The notes under the pieces are model-generated. The model was not told where the DNA came from. It made no database searches and saw only the letters and a list, made by a program, of their open reading frames with translations. Source: Candidatus Desulfolinea nitratireducens (GTDB taxonomy: Bacteria > Chloroflexota > Anaerolineae > Anaerolineales > Villigracilaceae). Taken from it: 45,313 nucleotides of DNA. Numbering within the stretch: position 1 is the stretch's first letter; the number at the start of each line of letters is the position of its first letter. Made by a program: the position numbers and the translations under genes. Positions 16,582-25,330 of the stretch are shown here, piece by piece. The DNA is taken from positions 1 through 45,313 of the forward strand of contig JACNJN010000071.1 in the NCBI GenBank assembly GCA_014382535.1. The letters are read 5' to 3'.

Positions 16582-17505
16582 ATGTATATCATTGGAGAGA
16601 ATATCCACATCATTTCCCCCGCAGTCAAAGAGGCATTAATAAATCGGGACGGTGAATATTTTAAAACAGCAGCCATCAAGCAGGTTGAGGCCGGCGCGCA
16701 ATGCGTTGACTTGAATCTCGGCCCTCGCAAGAAAGACTGGGAGGAAGTTTTTCCCTGGATGGTGAAGACAGTTGAAGAGGTGGTTGATGTTCCTTTATGC
16801 ATTGATACCACCAATGTCAACGGGATGGAAGCTGCCCTGAAGACTGTTACCAAGGCCCAGCCTATCCTGAATTCCACCTCAGCCGAAGCAGAGCGTCTGG
16901 AAAAAGTGCCGGAACTGGCGAAGAAATACAATGCGAAACTGATCGCTTTGACAATGGAAAAAAGTGGAATTCCGGTTGCCTCAGATGATCGGGTTAATAT
17001 TGCCCTTGAAAAACTGATCCCTCGCTGCCTGGAATTGGATTTCCCTATTGAAGACCTGATCATTGATCCCTTGGTTTTGACCGTTTCAGGTTGCCAGGAA
17101 TTTTGCCCTGAATTGATCGAGGCCGTTCGTACGATCCAATTTGCCTGGGATCCGCCCCCTGCGATCTCGATTGGGCTTTCCAACGTTTCCAATGCTGTTC
17201 CAACTGCCAATCGACCGCTGATCAACAGCGTTTACTGTGCAATGGTCATGGGAGCCGGTCTCCAAATGATGATCGCAAATCCGCTGGAGACAGAACTTAT
17301 GGATGTGATCCGCATCGTTGAAAACCGCGATGAGAGCACCTCGCTAAATAAACTTTATCTCAAGATCCACGATCATGTTGCAGCCATGGAAGCGCCCACT
17401 CCTGATGGTGTTGATATGAGCGATCCCAAGCAGGCTGCTGTCTGGAAGACTGTTCAAATTCTTCTTAACAAGGTTATTTACGCAGATTCTTATTTGGAAC
17501 AATAA
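16582..17505 (+). CDS. acsE: Methyl-THF:corrinoid protein methyltransferase
   Basis: This 307-residue pterin-binding TIM barrel transfers the methyl group from 5-methyltetrahydrofolate to the corrinoid iron-sulfur protein. The family signatures are YIIGENIHIISPAVKEAL, QCVDLNLGPRKKDWEE, CIDTTNVNGMEAAL, LNSTSAE, DPLVLTVSG and SIGLSNVSNAVP. It is about 45 residues longer than the Moorella enzyme, the extra being mainly a C-terminal tail (EAPTPDGVDMSDPKQAAVWK and on). AAAGGAG precedes the ATG. It sits between the reductive activator and the methylene-THF reductase, the step that makes its substrate. Confidence 0.95.
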   Translation: MYIIGENIHIISPAVKEALINRDGEYFKTAAIKQVEAGAQCVDLNLGPRKKDWEEVFPWMVKTVEEVVDVPLCIDTTNVNGMEAALKTVTKAQPILNSTSAEAERLEKVPELAKKYNAKLIALTMEKSGIPVASDDRVNIALEKLIPRCLELDFPIEDLIIDPLVLTVSGCQEFCPELIEAVRTIQFAWDPPPAISIGLSNVSNAVPTANRPLINSVYCAMVMGAGLQMMIANPLETELMDVIRIVENRDESTSLNKLYLKIHDHVAAMEAPTPDGVDMSDPKQAAVWKTVQILLNKVIYADSYLEQ

Positions 17506-17613
17506 AGTAAGTGAAATAGGTGCAGATAAACCACAAAAATTCTCTGCATAAACAAGGTTATACAATGAATATGATATACATTACAATTCGCTGAAGTAGA
17601 TTAGGAGAATACC

Positions 17614-19110
17614 ATGCCCATCTTTACCCCTGGACGTCGCTGGCAGCCCCCGTACCTGCCATTCAAAAAGGAACCACTTAATCGAAGGTTGCTCGCATCC
17701 CTTGAAAAAGCCATCAAGGGTCCACTTTTTGGCTGTCGCATGTGCGGTAACTGTCTTTTGCAGGAAACGGCTTTCATTTGCCCAATGGAATGCCCTAAAG
17801 GCGCCCGTAACGGCCCCTGTGGTGGTTCGACTGAAGAGTTTTGCTATGTAGATAATACCCGTCCCTGCATGTGGTACAAGATCTATGAGCGTTCCTTTAA
17901 GATGGGGCGCGAAGAAATGCTGCTGGAAGTGCTGCCCCCCCTGGATTGGGAAAAAACCGGCACTGAGACCTGGGGCGATGTAACCAGACAGGTAAAGAAA
18001 GTGGGCACGGGGAGGGTAGTCAAAGGGATGCTTTCCAAAGATGCGGCTACTCGCACCGTGACCTGGGATTCAGTTTTTCGCCCCGTTCGCCAGCCGGATT
18101 GGTGGGAAGGTGATGCAAAATATCATCCTCCAGCTTATGATGAACCGATGTCAGAATTGGAACGTCGCTTACGAGCCGGAGAATTTGTAGTCACCTCAGA
18201 AGTAGCCCCCCCCGTGAGCGCGGCCACTGGCAAGCTTGTTAGAAATACTCAGATGATCAGTCCTTACGTGGCGGCAGTCAACTTTACAGATTGCCCTTCG
18301 GCAACGCCACGCATGTCGAGTATAGCGTGCAGCAAATTGGCGCTCGAGAACGGGGCTGAACCGGTCTTGCAGATTGCTGCCCGTGATCGTACACGCACTG
18401 GATTACAGGCTGAAATAATTGGGGCGAGCGCTCTTGGTATTCGAAATGTGCTCTGCCTCTCTGGTGATAGCTCTCAGATGGGTCCCTCTCCCTTGGGACG
18501 TTCGGATATTATCGATGTCGATTCGGTCCAGATGCTCTGGATCCTGCGTCGTATGCGCGACGAGGGCAAATATCTTGATGGGCGCGAGATTAAATTCCCT
18601 CCGCAATTGTTCCTCGGGGCCGCGGCCGCTCCCTTCGCATCAGAGCCCAAATTCCAGGCAATTCGTGAGCATAAAAAGATCAATGCAGGGGCACAATTCT
18701 TCCAGACCAATCTGGTTTACGATCCCGATGGGATGGAAATTTGGCTCAATGAGTTAGCCAAGCGCGATATTCTTGACAAGGTTTATTTGCTGATCGGAAT
18801 CACTCCGCTGAAAACCCTAAAGATGGCACAATATATGCACTATGACGTGCCCGGCGTCTTTATTCCAGAGAAGCTGCTCAAACGCATGGAAGCTGCTGGA
18901 CCTGATGGTGAAGCCGAAGTCGGTTTTGAGATCGCATTGGAATTGATCGAGTCCATTCGCAATAAGGAAGGCGTCAATGGCATCCACGTGATGGCTGTGG
19001 GTTGGGAAGATATTGTCCCGCGCCTCGTCACTGAAGCAGGCTTGCTACCGCCAGATTTTGTGGCTCCCGAACCTAAAGCTGATCCCGCCAAGGTAAAGGC
19101 TGTCGCATAA
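17614..19110 (+). CDS. MetV-MetF fusion, methylene-THF reductase
   Basis: This 498-residue protein appears to join the two subunits of the acetogenic methylenetetrahydrofolate reductase. Residues about 35-150 form the MetV-like cysteine-rich domain (annotated in databases as the MTHFR C-terminal domain) with Cys41, 44, 47, 56, 60, 69, 77 and 85, likely binding Fe-S clusters or zinc. Residues about 185-480 form the MetF TIM barrel, with the catalytic Glu in VTSEVAPP and the NVLCLSGDSSQMG region. The product, methyl-THF, feeds AcsE, encoded just upstream. A CTTAGG-like region (TTAGGAG) precedes the ATG. The electron donor is not known from the sequence; no HdrA/MvhD partners are present here. 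Confidence 0.9.
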   Translation: MPIFTPGRRWQPPYLPFKKEPLNRRLLASLEKAIKGPLFGCRMCGNCLLQETAFICPMECPKGARNGPCGGSTEEFCYVDNTRPCMWYKIYERSFKMGREEMLLEVLPPLDWEKTGTETWGDVTRQVKKVGTGRVVKGMLSKDAATRTVTWDSVFRPVRQPDWWEGDAKYHPPAYDEPMSELERRLRAGEFVVTSEVAPPVSAATGKLVRNTQMISPYVAAVNFTDCPSATPRMSSIACSKLALENGAEPVLQIAARDRTRTGLQAEIIGASALGIRNVLCLSGDSSQMGPSPLGRSDIIDVDSVQMLWILRRMRDEGKYLDGREIKFPPQLFLGAAAAPFASEPKFQAIREHKKINAGAQFFQTNLVYDPDGMEIWLNELAKRDILDKVYLLIGITPLKTLKMAQYMHYDVPGVFIPEKLLKRMEAAGPDGEAEVGFEIALELIESIRNKEGVNGIHVMAVGWEDIVPRLVTEAGLLPPDFVAPEPKADPAKVKAVA

Positions 19111-19134
19111 AGAATAATTAGCTGGTTGATATAA

Positions 19135-19167
19135 TTCAAGGGATCGCAGATGCTGTGGTCCCTTGAA
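19135..19167. repeat. Intergenic hairpin after metVF
   Basis: TTCAAGGGA (19135-19143) and TCCCTTGAA (19159-19167) are perfect 9-bp inverted arms with a 15-base loop. They lie between the MetV-MetF fusion and the DUF3786 gene. No T-run follows, so read-through is expected. Confidence 0.6.
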
Positions 19168-19194
19168 AATTTAACTGACCATCGAGGAATTTCC

Positions 19195-19842
19195 ATGGGC
19201 AAAAAAGACTGGTTGCTTGGTGATTCGCCTAATCCATTGGGAGATCGGGTTGGCGAGATCCGAGAGAAATTGCAGGCTAAAGACCCTGAAGTTTTAGCCA
19301 CCCGAACAGGTGCAATCTACTCATCTACAGGTGAGGCGATTTCTGAGATTCAACTGCCCTTTTGGTCAAGGGAGGTAGTGATCAGTTTTCCAGATTTTAT
19401 TGGCAAATACGCGGATACTGGAGAAGAACTGAATTCTTTTGATATGACCATGCTGGCCTATTATTTTGATATCTCCACAGGTTCTCCAATCGCTGGAGAG
19501 TGGATTTCCTTCAATCAGATCCCCGGCGGGATGTTCTACGCCCAGGCTTTTCAGGGTTATTCAGGAAACGAATTGCTGAATGTTTTTGGAGATGATCTGG
19601 AAGCCTTTATCAGGGCCAACGAGAAAATTGGCGGGAGGCGCGAAGCCTTTGGGAACGCAGCCTTCTCATATCAAATATTACCTTTTGTTCCGATAATGGT
19701 GGTTTGTTGGTTAGGAGATGAAGATTTCTCCTCTTCCTATCGCATGCTTTTTGACGCCAATGCCCATCATTATTTGGTCACGGATGCCTATGCCATTTTA
19801 GGCAGTAACCTGGCAAAGCAATTGATTCGAGCAAAAGAATAG
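19195..19842 (+). CDS. DUF3786 domain protein
   Basis: This 215-residue protein resembles the DUF3786 family, of unknown function and found mostly in anaerobes with corrinoid or C1 metabolism. Recognisable stretches are EIQLPFWSREVVISFPDF, MLAYYFDISTG, WISFNQIPGGMFYAQAFQGY and the C-terminal MLFDANAHHYLVTDAYAILG. There is no signal peptide and no metal-binding Cys cluster. The start is ATG 19195 after CGAGGAA; a longer in-frame start at 19150 would translate the upstream hairpin. Its place between the methyl-branch reductase and the CooC ATPases suggests an accessory role in the pathway, which is inference. Confidence 0.78.
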   Translation: MGKKDWLLGDSPNPLGDRVGEIREKLQAKDPEVLATRTGAIYSSTGEAISEIQLPFWSREVVISFPDFIGKYADTGEELNSFDMTMLAYYFDISTGSPIAGEWISFNQIPGGMFYAQAFQGYSGNELLNVFGDDLEAFIRANEKIGGRREAFGNAAFSYQILPFVPIMVVCWLGDEDFSSSYRMLFDANAHHYLVTDAYAILGSNLAKQLIRAKE

Positions 19843-19856
19843 ACCTCTTGCATAAG

Positions 19857-19920
19857 TGCTCTAGCCGCCGTCCTCGGCGGCGGTAATAGGAGAGCCTGCG
19901 CCGAGGACGGCGCAGGGAGC
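19857..19920. repeat. Double-hairpin GC-rich repeat
   Basis: Two hairpins stand in inverted orientation: GCCGCCGTCCTCGGCGGC, and CTGCGCCGAGGACGGCGCAG with 8-bp arms. They are bounded by TGCTC at the left and GGGAGCA at the right. The first 27 bases recur exactly at 4933-4959 inside a gene. The form is that of a REP doublet or a very small non-autonomous element. Confidence 0.8.
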
Positions 19921-19977
19921 ATAGTGGAAAAAGACTTTTGCAAGAAGTCTAATAAATATAATCGTCCGGAGATAACT

Positions 19978-20742
19978 ATGAAACTTGCAATTAGCGGTAA
20001 AGGTGGCGTTGGTAAAACCACCCTCTCAGCTCTACTGGCGCAAGCCTACGCTGATATGGGGCGGGATGTGCTGGCAGTGGATGCAGACCCCTCCCCTTGT
20101 TTATCCGGGGCCCTCGGCTTCCCTGATGAGAAATTGGCAAAGCTTAAGCCTATCGTCGAGATGGAAGAATTGATCGAAGAGCGAACTGGTGCCAAACCCG
20201 GTACGACCGGTGGTTTCTTTACCATTAATCCACGCGTGGATGATATCCCGGATCGCTTCAGCGTTACCCACAGGAATGTTCGCCTCCTGGAAATGGGTTC
20301 GGTGGATCTGGGCGGATCAGGTTGTATCTGCCCGGAAGCGGCGATGCTGAAAACCCTCTTTACCCACCTGATGTTCCGTGATGAGGATATCCTTATCATG
20401 GATATGTACGCTGGGGTGGAGCATCTGGGACGTGCTACGGTCGATTTTGTTGAGGCAATGATCATTGTCGTTGAGCCAACCCGACGCTCTTTGGGTACTG
20501 CGCGTCAGATCAAGAAACTTGCCAATGATATTGGCCTGGAGCGTCTGTGGTTAGTCGGGAACAAGGTCAGGAATGAGGACGAATCCAGCTTTTTGGAAGC
20601 GGGATCACCTGGAATTCCAGTGTTGGGATTTCTTCCCGCAGACTTGAAGGTCCAGGAGGCCGACAGGTTGGGAATTCCTGTTTACGATCATGTTCCAGTG
20701 TTGAAAATCGCTGTTGAAGAGATGGTAAAGAAATTGATTTGA
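19978..20742 (+). CDS. cooC: CooC-type nickel-inserting ATPase, copy 1
   Basis: This 254-residue P-loop ATPase of the MinD/CooC family helps insert nickel into CODH or ACS. The deviant Walker A is SGKGGVGKTT (residues 6-15), the switch I region is VDADPSPCL, and the dimer-interface metal motif is Cys116-x-Cys118 in GGSGCICPEAAM. The start is ATG 19978, after CCGGAG; an in-frame start at 19924 lies in repeat-derived sequence. It is followed by a second, clearly different CooC paralogue. The GSGCICPE variant of the Cys motif differs from the GAGCYC form of the neighbour, so the two may serve different clusters (C and A); that split is inference. Confidence 0.9.
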   Translation: MKLAISGKGGVGKTTLSALLAQAYADMGRDVLAVDADPSPCLSGALGFPDEKLAKLKPIVEMEELIEERTGAKPGTTGGFFTINPRVDDIPDRFSVTHRNVRLLEMGSVDLGGSGCICPEAAMLKTLFTHLMFRDEDILIMDMYAGVEHLGRATVDFVEAMIIVVEPTRRSLGTARQIKKLANDIGLERLWLVGNKVRNEDESSFLEAGSPGIPVLGFLPADLKVQEADRLGIPVYDHVPVLKIAVEEMVKKLI

Positions 20743-20751
20743 GAAATAATT

Positions 20752-20826
20752 CCTCCCCCGCTTGCGGGGGAGGCCAGGTGGGGGCTTTTAACGCCCCCCT
20801 CTAGCTCCCCCCGTAAACTGGGGGAG
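20752..20826. repeat. C/G-run hairpin cluster between the two cooC genes
   Basis: Three hairpins follow each other: CCTCCCCCGCTTGCGGGGGAGG-type arms at 20752-20773, GGGGGC/GCCCCC at 20780-20798 and CTCCCCC/GGGGGAG at 20805-20826. The form is that of dispersed C-run repeats. It fills most of the 138-bp gap. Confidence 0.75.
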
Positions 20827-20880
20827 AACCCTTCGAAAAGTGAGTAAAAAAATGGATCCAAAATTTTATTGGAGAATTCT

Positions 20881-21666
20881 ATGACAACAACAATTGCATT
20901 GGCCGGAAAAGGTGGGGTGGGTAAAACCACGATTGCGGGGATGGTGATCAAATATCTGGCTCAAAACCAGGATGGCGCCATTATGGCAATTGATGCCGAC
21001 CCGAGCAGCAATCTGAATATGGTGCTGGGTCTCGACCTGGAATGGACTGTGGGCGATATTCGGGAGGGGATGCTGGCAGAAGTCCAAAAATCGCTACTGC
21101 AAACTGGTGCGGCCATGGGGACGATGCCAGGCGGGTCGAGCAAACAGGATTATCTGGATTATGAGGTCCGTTCATCCCTCTCTGAGGGCGATCGTTTTGA
21201 TCTGATCGCGATGGGGCGCCCTGAAGGCGCGGGATGTTATTGTGCGGTCAATCATAGCCTGCGAGAGGTAGTGGATAGTATCAGCAAGAGTTATCGCTAT
21301 GTCATCATTGATAATGAGGCCGGGATGGAGCATCTCAGCCGCCGCACAACCCGGGATGTGGATCACCTGCTGATGGTCAGCGATCCCACCCAACGAGGGA
21401 TTGTGGCCACAGAGCGAATTGCCGCAATGGTGCCTGACCTTGGCATTAACGTGGAAAATATTCATTTGATCCTTAATCGGGTTGTCGGGGATTTGCCCGC
21501 TCCGCTGATGGAGAAGGTTAATGCGATGGATGTGAATTTCCTGGGTACCGTACCCTCAAATAACGATCTGATGGAATTCGAATACAGCGGACGCCCGCTG
21601 GTAGAATTGGGTGACGAGTCACCTGTTTATCAGGCTGTGGCAGCAATGATGCAGGGAATACTATGA
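20881..21666 (+). CDS. CooC/AcsF-type nickel-inserting ATPase, copy 2
   Basis: This is a 261-residue P-loop ATPase of the CooC/AcsF family. The Walker A motif is AGKGGVGKTT (residues 8-17), the switch is IDADPSSNLNMVLG, and the metal-binding dimer motif Cys119-x-Cys121 is in EGAGCYCAVN, the classic CooC form. The segment VIIDNEAGMEHLSRRTTRDV is also typical. The start is ATG 20881 with GGAG six bases upstream; a TTG four codons earlier overlaps that ribosome-binding site. It is the last C1 gene of the operon. Nickel insertion into CODH is the likely job, with ACS maturation as the alternative. Confidence 0.92.
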   Translation: MTTTIALAGKGGVGKTTIAGMVIKYLAQNQDGAIMAIDADPSSNLNMVLGLDLEWTVGDIREGMLAEVQKSLLQTGAAMGTMPGGSSKQDYLDYEVRSSLSEGDRFDLIAMGRPEGAGCYCAVNHSLREVVDSISKSYRYVIIDNEAGMEHLSRRTTRDVDHLLMVSDPTQRGIVATERIAAMVPDLGINVENIHLILNRVVGDLPAPLMEKVNAMDVNFLGTVPSNNDLMEFEYSGRPLVELGDESPVYQAVAAMMQGIL

Positions 21667-21732
21667 AATTTCCTGTAGACAAATAATCAAAAATATTGCC
21701 CCTGAGGGGGAACTACATTTGCTGGAGAGTGA

Positions 21733-23001
21733 ATGGGAAAAAGAATGAAACAGCTTTGGGGCGTGATCAAAGAAAATCATCGTCTTTTGGTTGCATTGGG
21801 GATAATATTGGTTGCTGCGACAATCTATTATTTTGCCTGGGCAATTCCTCAAACTTTTGCTGAAATAACCCATATTGGCATTAACAGAGAGAAGATGGAC
21901 AATAATATGTGGTGGGCATCTGATGCGAGAGATTATCGAGATTCTGGAGATTATTTCTTTGGCAGGTCAGAGGTGCATGGTTTGAACCGTCGCCCTTGGT
22001 TATATCCGCTAATAGTTGGTTTTTTACGTTTAATCATCCCTTCTTTTCCTGATTTTGGTTTGTGGGTATTGCAATTTGTTTTCTGGCTTTTATCTATTTC
22101 CTTTATCTTTTTAACCCTGGTGCGCGCAACGGGAAAAATCTGGTTGGCAATGTTGACAACAGGTATTTTTTGGACGCATCCTTCTCCGATAGCATTAACT
22201 TTCCATGGGATGACGGAAGTTTTTAATATTTTCCTTTTATCCATCCTGGTCTTTTTTTTGTTCTCAAAACATTCCAATGAAGAGAATTCTGATTACTGGT
22301 TGCTTTTCCTAATGTGCCTTTTGGTTGTTACAAAGCCAACCTATCAACTCCAGCTTGCAGCTTTATTGATCTTCAGCCTGATTAAGTCTTTTAAAAAATG
22401 GCACATTTTGCGCTTTTGGGGGAAGATTATCCTTGCACTATTTCCTTTGTGGATTCAATTTCTCATCACATGGCAGATTTTGGGATATGCGACCGTTTCC
22501 GATGTAGCGGGGCATACCCTCAAATACTGGATGCTGACGCGTGTCTACGCTCGCGCCGAAGGCATAGCGGACCTGCATGAGGTTGCTCCCATTGTGGAAA
22601 CTTGGTCACGGGAAGAAGAAATCGCCTATTTTCTTGACCACAAGCAACTTACATTCACGACTTATTTCAATAATCTTGTCGCAGAAGGTTTACTCGCCGA
22701 TTCTTATGTGATTATCGACAAAGATAATTCTATGAATGTCGCCATTATGACTCTTAACAAATGGCATTTCTATCTGCATTTGCTTATGTTGCCATTAATG
22801 GGCTATTTTTTACTTTTCAATTACAAGGGCAAATGGAAGGCAGTTTGGATTATTTACCTCACCTTCATAATTCAGATTTTAGCTACAGGCGTTTCAGCCG
22901 ATCAGGGCGACAGGCTGATGATTACGGCATTACCATTGTGGATAGTTGCCTACAGTTTTGTTATCGGGAGACTTCGGCTGTTAGACATCAGAGAAAACTG
23001 A
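21733..23001 (+). CDS. Multi-pass membrane protein, GT-C-like
   Basis: This 422-residue integral membrane protein has roughly eight to ten hydrophobic segments, the first at about residues 19-39 (VALGIILVAATIYYFAWAI). The first loop carries SDARDYRDSGDYFF, which recalls the acidic DxxDY-type motif of GT-C glycosyltransferases (PMT/ArnT-like). A large soluble loop lies at about residues 270-330. The ribosome-binding site is CTGGAGAG. I cannot assign a substrate. It follows the cooC genes by 66 bp on the same strand but has lower GC and a different style of codon use, so it probably is not part of the C1 operon. Confidence 0.6.
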   Translation: MGKRMKQLWGVIKENHRLLVALGIILVAATIYYFAWAIPQTFAEITHIGINREKMDNNMWWASDARDYRDSGDYFFGRSEVHGLNRRPWLYPLIVGFLRLIIPSFPDFGLWVLQFVFWLLSISFIFLTLVRATGKIWLAMLTTGIFWTHPSPIALTFHGMTEVFNIFLLSILVFFLFSKHSNEENSDYWLLFLMCLLVVTKPTYQLQLAALLIFSLIKSFKKWHILRFWGKIILALFPLWIQFLITWQILGYATVSDVAGHTLKYWMLTRVYARAEGIADLHEVAPIVETWSREEEIAYFLDHKQLTFTTYFNNLVAEGLLADSYVIIDKDNSMNVAIMTLNKWHFYLHLLMLPLMGYFLLFNYKGKWKAVWIIYLTFIIQILATGVSADQGDRLMITALPLWIVAYSFVIGRLRLLDIREN

Positions 23002-23025
23002 AGTCTGATGCCTGATCGCTGAAAT

Positions 23026-23871
23026 CTAGTATTTGTAAAACCCTCTCCCCGTCTTGCGTCCCAGATAGCCGGCATCCACCATTTTGCGGAGGAGATAAGC
23101 CGGGCGATATTTATCCTCGCCAAGATCATGCTGGAGCACCTCCATGACGAAGAATACCACATCCAGGCCGATCAGATCACCAAGGGCGAGCGGCCCCATG
23201 GGATGATTCATCCCAAGTTTCATCACTTCGTCAATTGCTTCGGGTGTGCCCACATTTTCCTGTAAAGCGAAAACAGCCTCATTGATCATCGGGCAGAGAA
23301 TGCGATTGGAGATGAATCCCGGTGAATCGTTTGCCTCGACCGGGGTTTTGCCCATCGCTTCGCACGCCTGGAGGATGGTCTCCGTTACCTCATCGCTGGT
23401 TGCGATCCCCCGAATGACCTCCACCAACTTCATCAGCGGAACAGGGTTCATGAAGTGCATCCCGATCACCTTTTCCGGGCGGGAGGTGACCGCTGCGATC
23501 TTTGTGATGCTGATCGAAGATGTATTTGTCGCCAGGATCGCGTCAGGGCGGGCCTTTTCATCCATTTCCTTGAAAATCCTGAATTTCAGGTCGGGATTCT
23601 CTGTCGCGGCCTCGACGACCAGATCCGCTTCGCCGATGGTATCCATATTGCTGACAAAGTTGATCGCATCGGCAGCGGCCTTTTGCTCCTCGGTGATCCG
23701 ATTTTTGGAGAGCAGTTTGGCGGTAGATTTCGTAATGACAGCCTGTGCCTTTTCAAGGGCAGCAGGTTGAACGTCCATGCAGGTGACGGTATATCCGGAA
23801 ACTGCGGCAGTTTGAGCGATCCCATTCCCCATGGTCCCCGCGCCAACGATAAAGATATTTTTGATATCCAT
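23026..23871 (-). CDS. 3-hydroxybutyryl-CoA dehydrogenase
   Basis: This 281-residue NAD-dependent dehydrogenase reduces acetoacetyl-CoA to 3-hydroxybutyryl-CoA, or the reverse in beta-oxidation. The NAD-binding motif is [14 protein letters not shown] (residues 6-19). The substrate-binding and catalytic signature is [17 protein letters not shown], which contains the catalytic His, and the conserved [12 protein letters not shown] is present. The length is normal for Hbd/FadB2. The start is ATG 23871; a further in-frame start at 23898 would add MDTKWIRIN, which is not family-like. It lies downstream of a thiolase on the same strand and probably in one transcript. No crotonase or acyl-CoA dehydrogenase is in the window. 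Confidence 0.93.
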   Translation of the reverse strand: MDIKNIFIVGAGTMGNGIAQTAAVSGYTVTCMDVQPAALEKAQAVITKSTAKLLSKNRITEEQKAAADAINFVSNMDTIGEADLVVEAATENPDLKFRIFKEMDEKARPDAILATNTSSISITKIAAVTSRPEKVIGMHFMNPVPLMKLVEVIRGIATSDEVTETILQACEAMGKTPVEANDSPGFISNRILCPMINEAVFALQENVGTPEAIDEVMKLGMNHPMGPLALGDLIGLDVVFFVMEVLQHDLGEDKYRPAYLLRKMVDAGYLGRKTGRGFYKY

Positions 23872-23889
23872 ATTTATCCTAATCCACTT

Positions 23890-23972
23890 AGTGTCCATCC
23901 TAAAAATATTCCGTAGTGGCGACTTTAGTCGCTCTTTACGGCTGAAGCGTTTACTACAAAAGAATTTTAGGA
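23890..23972. repeat. Inverted repeat between thiolase and hbd
   Basis: CCTAAAAATATTCCGTAGT at the left faces ACTACAAAAGAATTTTAGG at the right, as imperfect inverted arms (14 of 19). An inner GGCGACTTTAGTCGCT palindrome lies in the loop. It has the form of a mobile palindromic repeat or miniature element filling the intergenic gap. Confidence 0.6.
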
Positions 23973-23979
23973 TAGGTTC

Positions 23980-25185
23980 TTAGTCTTCCAGTTCAATCGT
24001 CATCGCCACGGCTTCGCCGCCGCCAAGACAGAGGCATGCCAGACCGCGTTTGAGACCGCGATCCTTGAGGGCATAGATCAGGGTGGCTACGATCCGCGCA
24101 CCTGAGGCACCGATCGGGTGACCGAGGGAAATCCCGCCACCGTTTACGTTGACTTTCTCCCAATCCCAACCTTGATCCGCCAATTCGTAGCCATTCGCGA
24201 GACATTGAGCGGAGAAAGCTTCATTCAATTCGATCAGATCAACATCGGTCAAAGTCCAACCAGCTTTGGCGAGAACTTTTGGGATCGCCTGTGCAGGCGC
24301 TGCGAAAAGGCGTTTTGGATGGACTGCAGCATGACCGTAAGAGACGATCCGTGCCATCGGTTTCAGGCCCTTGGCTTCAGCGTAAGCGCGGCTTGAGACG
24401 ACCACAGCGGCGGCACCATCATTCAAGGTGGACGCGTTCCCAGCCGTGGTTTTTCCATCTTTACTGAAAACCGGACGCAGTTTTGCCAATGCTTCAACAG
24501 TCGTACCTGGGCGGGGGCCTTCGTCGGTGTCGAAAATGGTTACTTTGCCCTTGCGACCTGGAACTTCAACCGGTACGATCTCATTCTTGAATTTTCCTGC
24601 CTCGATCGCGGCGATAGCTTTTTGCTGGCTTTCCGCAGAATACTGATCCATTGCCTCGCGGGTAACCTCGTATTCACCCGCAATATAGTCAGCTGCGTCC
24701 CCCATTTGCCATTCTTCAAAGGGATCCCAGAGTCCATCGTGGAGCAGGGAATCTTTCAGATCGACGTGACCATAGCGGAGTTCACCCGTTCGACCGGGGA
24801 CAAGGAAGGGAGCGCGGGTCATCGATTCCATCCCGCCGCTGACAAAGAGCTGTCCATCCCCTGCTCTGATCGCCTGTGCGCCGAAGATGATCGCTTTCAA
24901 CCCCGATCCGCAGACCTTGTTTACGGCGGTTGCGCCGACAGATTCAGGCAATCCGGCAAAGTAGCTGGCCTGGCGGGCAGGAGCCTGACCTACCCCTGCG
25001 GTTACCACGTTGCCCATAAAAACTTCGTCGATCTCTGCCAGATCAGGGATACCTGCACGTTCAACAGCAGCTTTGATCGCTACTGCGCCAAGTTTGGGCG
25101 CGTCAATCCCTTTTAATGCACCTTGAAAGCGTGCGATTGGCGTCCGGGCTGCACTCAGAATAACGGGTTCGTTCTCTTTGGTCAT
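23980..25185 (-). CDS. Acetyl-CoA C-acetyltransferase (thiolase)
   Basis: This 401-residue thiolase condenses two acetyl-CoA to acetoacetyl-CoA or cleaves 3-ketoacyl-CoA. The nucleophilic Cys is in NKVCGSGLKAIIFGAQAI (about residue 93), the active-site His in NVNGGGISLGHPIGASGARI, and the second Cys in CLCLGGGEAVAM near the C terminus. The length is normal for AtoB/PhaA. AAGGAG lies nine bases before the ATG. It precedes 3-hydroxybutyryl-CoA dehydrogenase, which suggests butyrate-type or short-chain acyl-CoA metabolism linked to acetyl-CoA from the CODH/ACS pathway. The direction in vivo cannot be read from the sequence. Confidence 0.95.
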   Translation of the reverse strand: MTKENEPVILSAARTPIARFQGALKGIDAPKLGAVAIKAAVERAGIPDLAEIDEVFMGNVVTAGVGQAPARQASYFAGLPESVGATAVNKVCGSGLKAIIFGAQAIRAGDGQLFVSGGMESMTRAPFLVPGRTGELRYGHVDLKDSLLHDGLWDPFEEWQMGDAADYIAGEYEVTREAMDQYSAESQQKAIAAIEAGKFKNEIVPVEVPGRKGKVTIFDTDEGPRPGTTVEALAKLRPVFSKDGKTTAGNASTLNDGAAAVVVSSRAYAEAKGLKPMARIVSYGHAAVHPKRLFAAPAQAIPKVLAKAGWTLTDVDLIELNEAFSAQCLANGYELADQGWDWEKVNVNGGGISLGHPIGASGARIVATLIYALKDRGLKRGLACLCLGGGEAVAMTIELED

Positions 25186-25330
25186 CTATTATCTCCTTCA
25201 AGTTATGTTGATACTATAGAAGTTTATAAGATTTTTGGATTATGAACAATTGTCAATAGACCTTTTCTGGAAACCAAAAAGTCATATTATTTAGGCGTGC
25301 AGGGCTGGAGGAGGGTACGTCGCACCCCTC

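Noticed and set aside
16449-17225. A 258-codon open frame on the minus strand across acsV and acsE
   Set aside because: It lies over two clear genes and their ribosome-binding site and encodes nothing recognisable.
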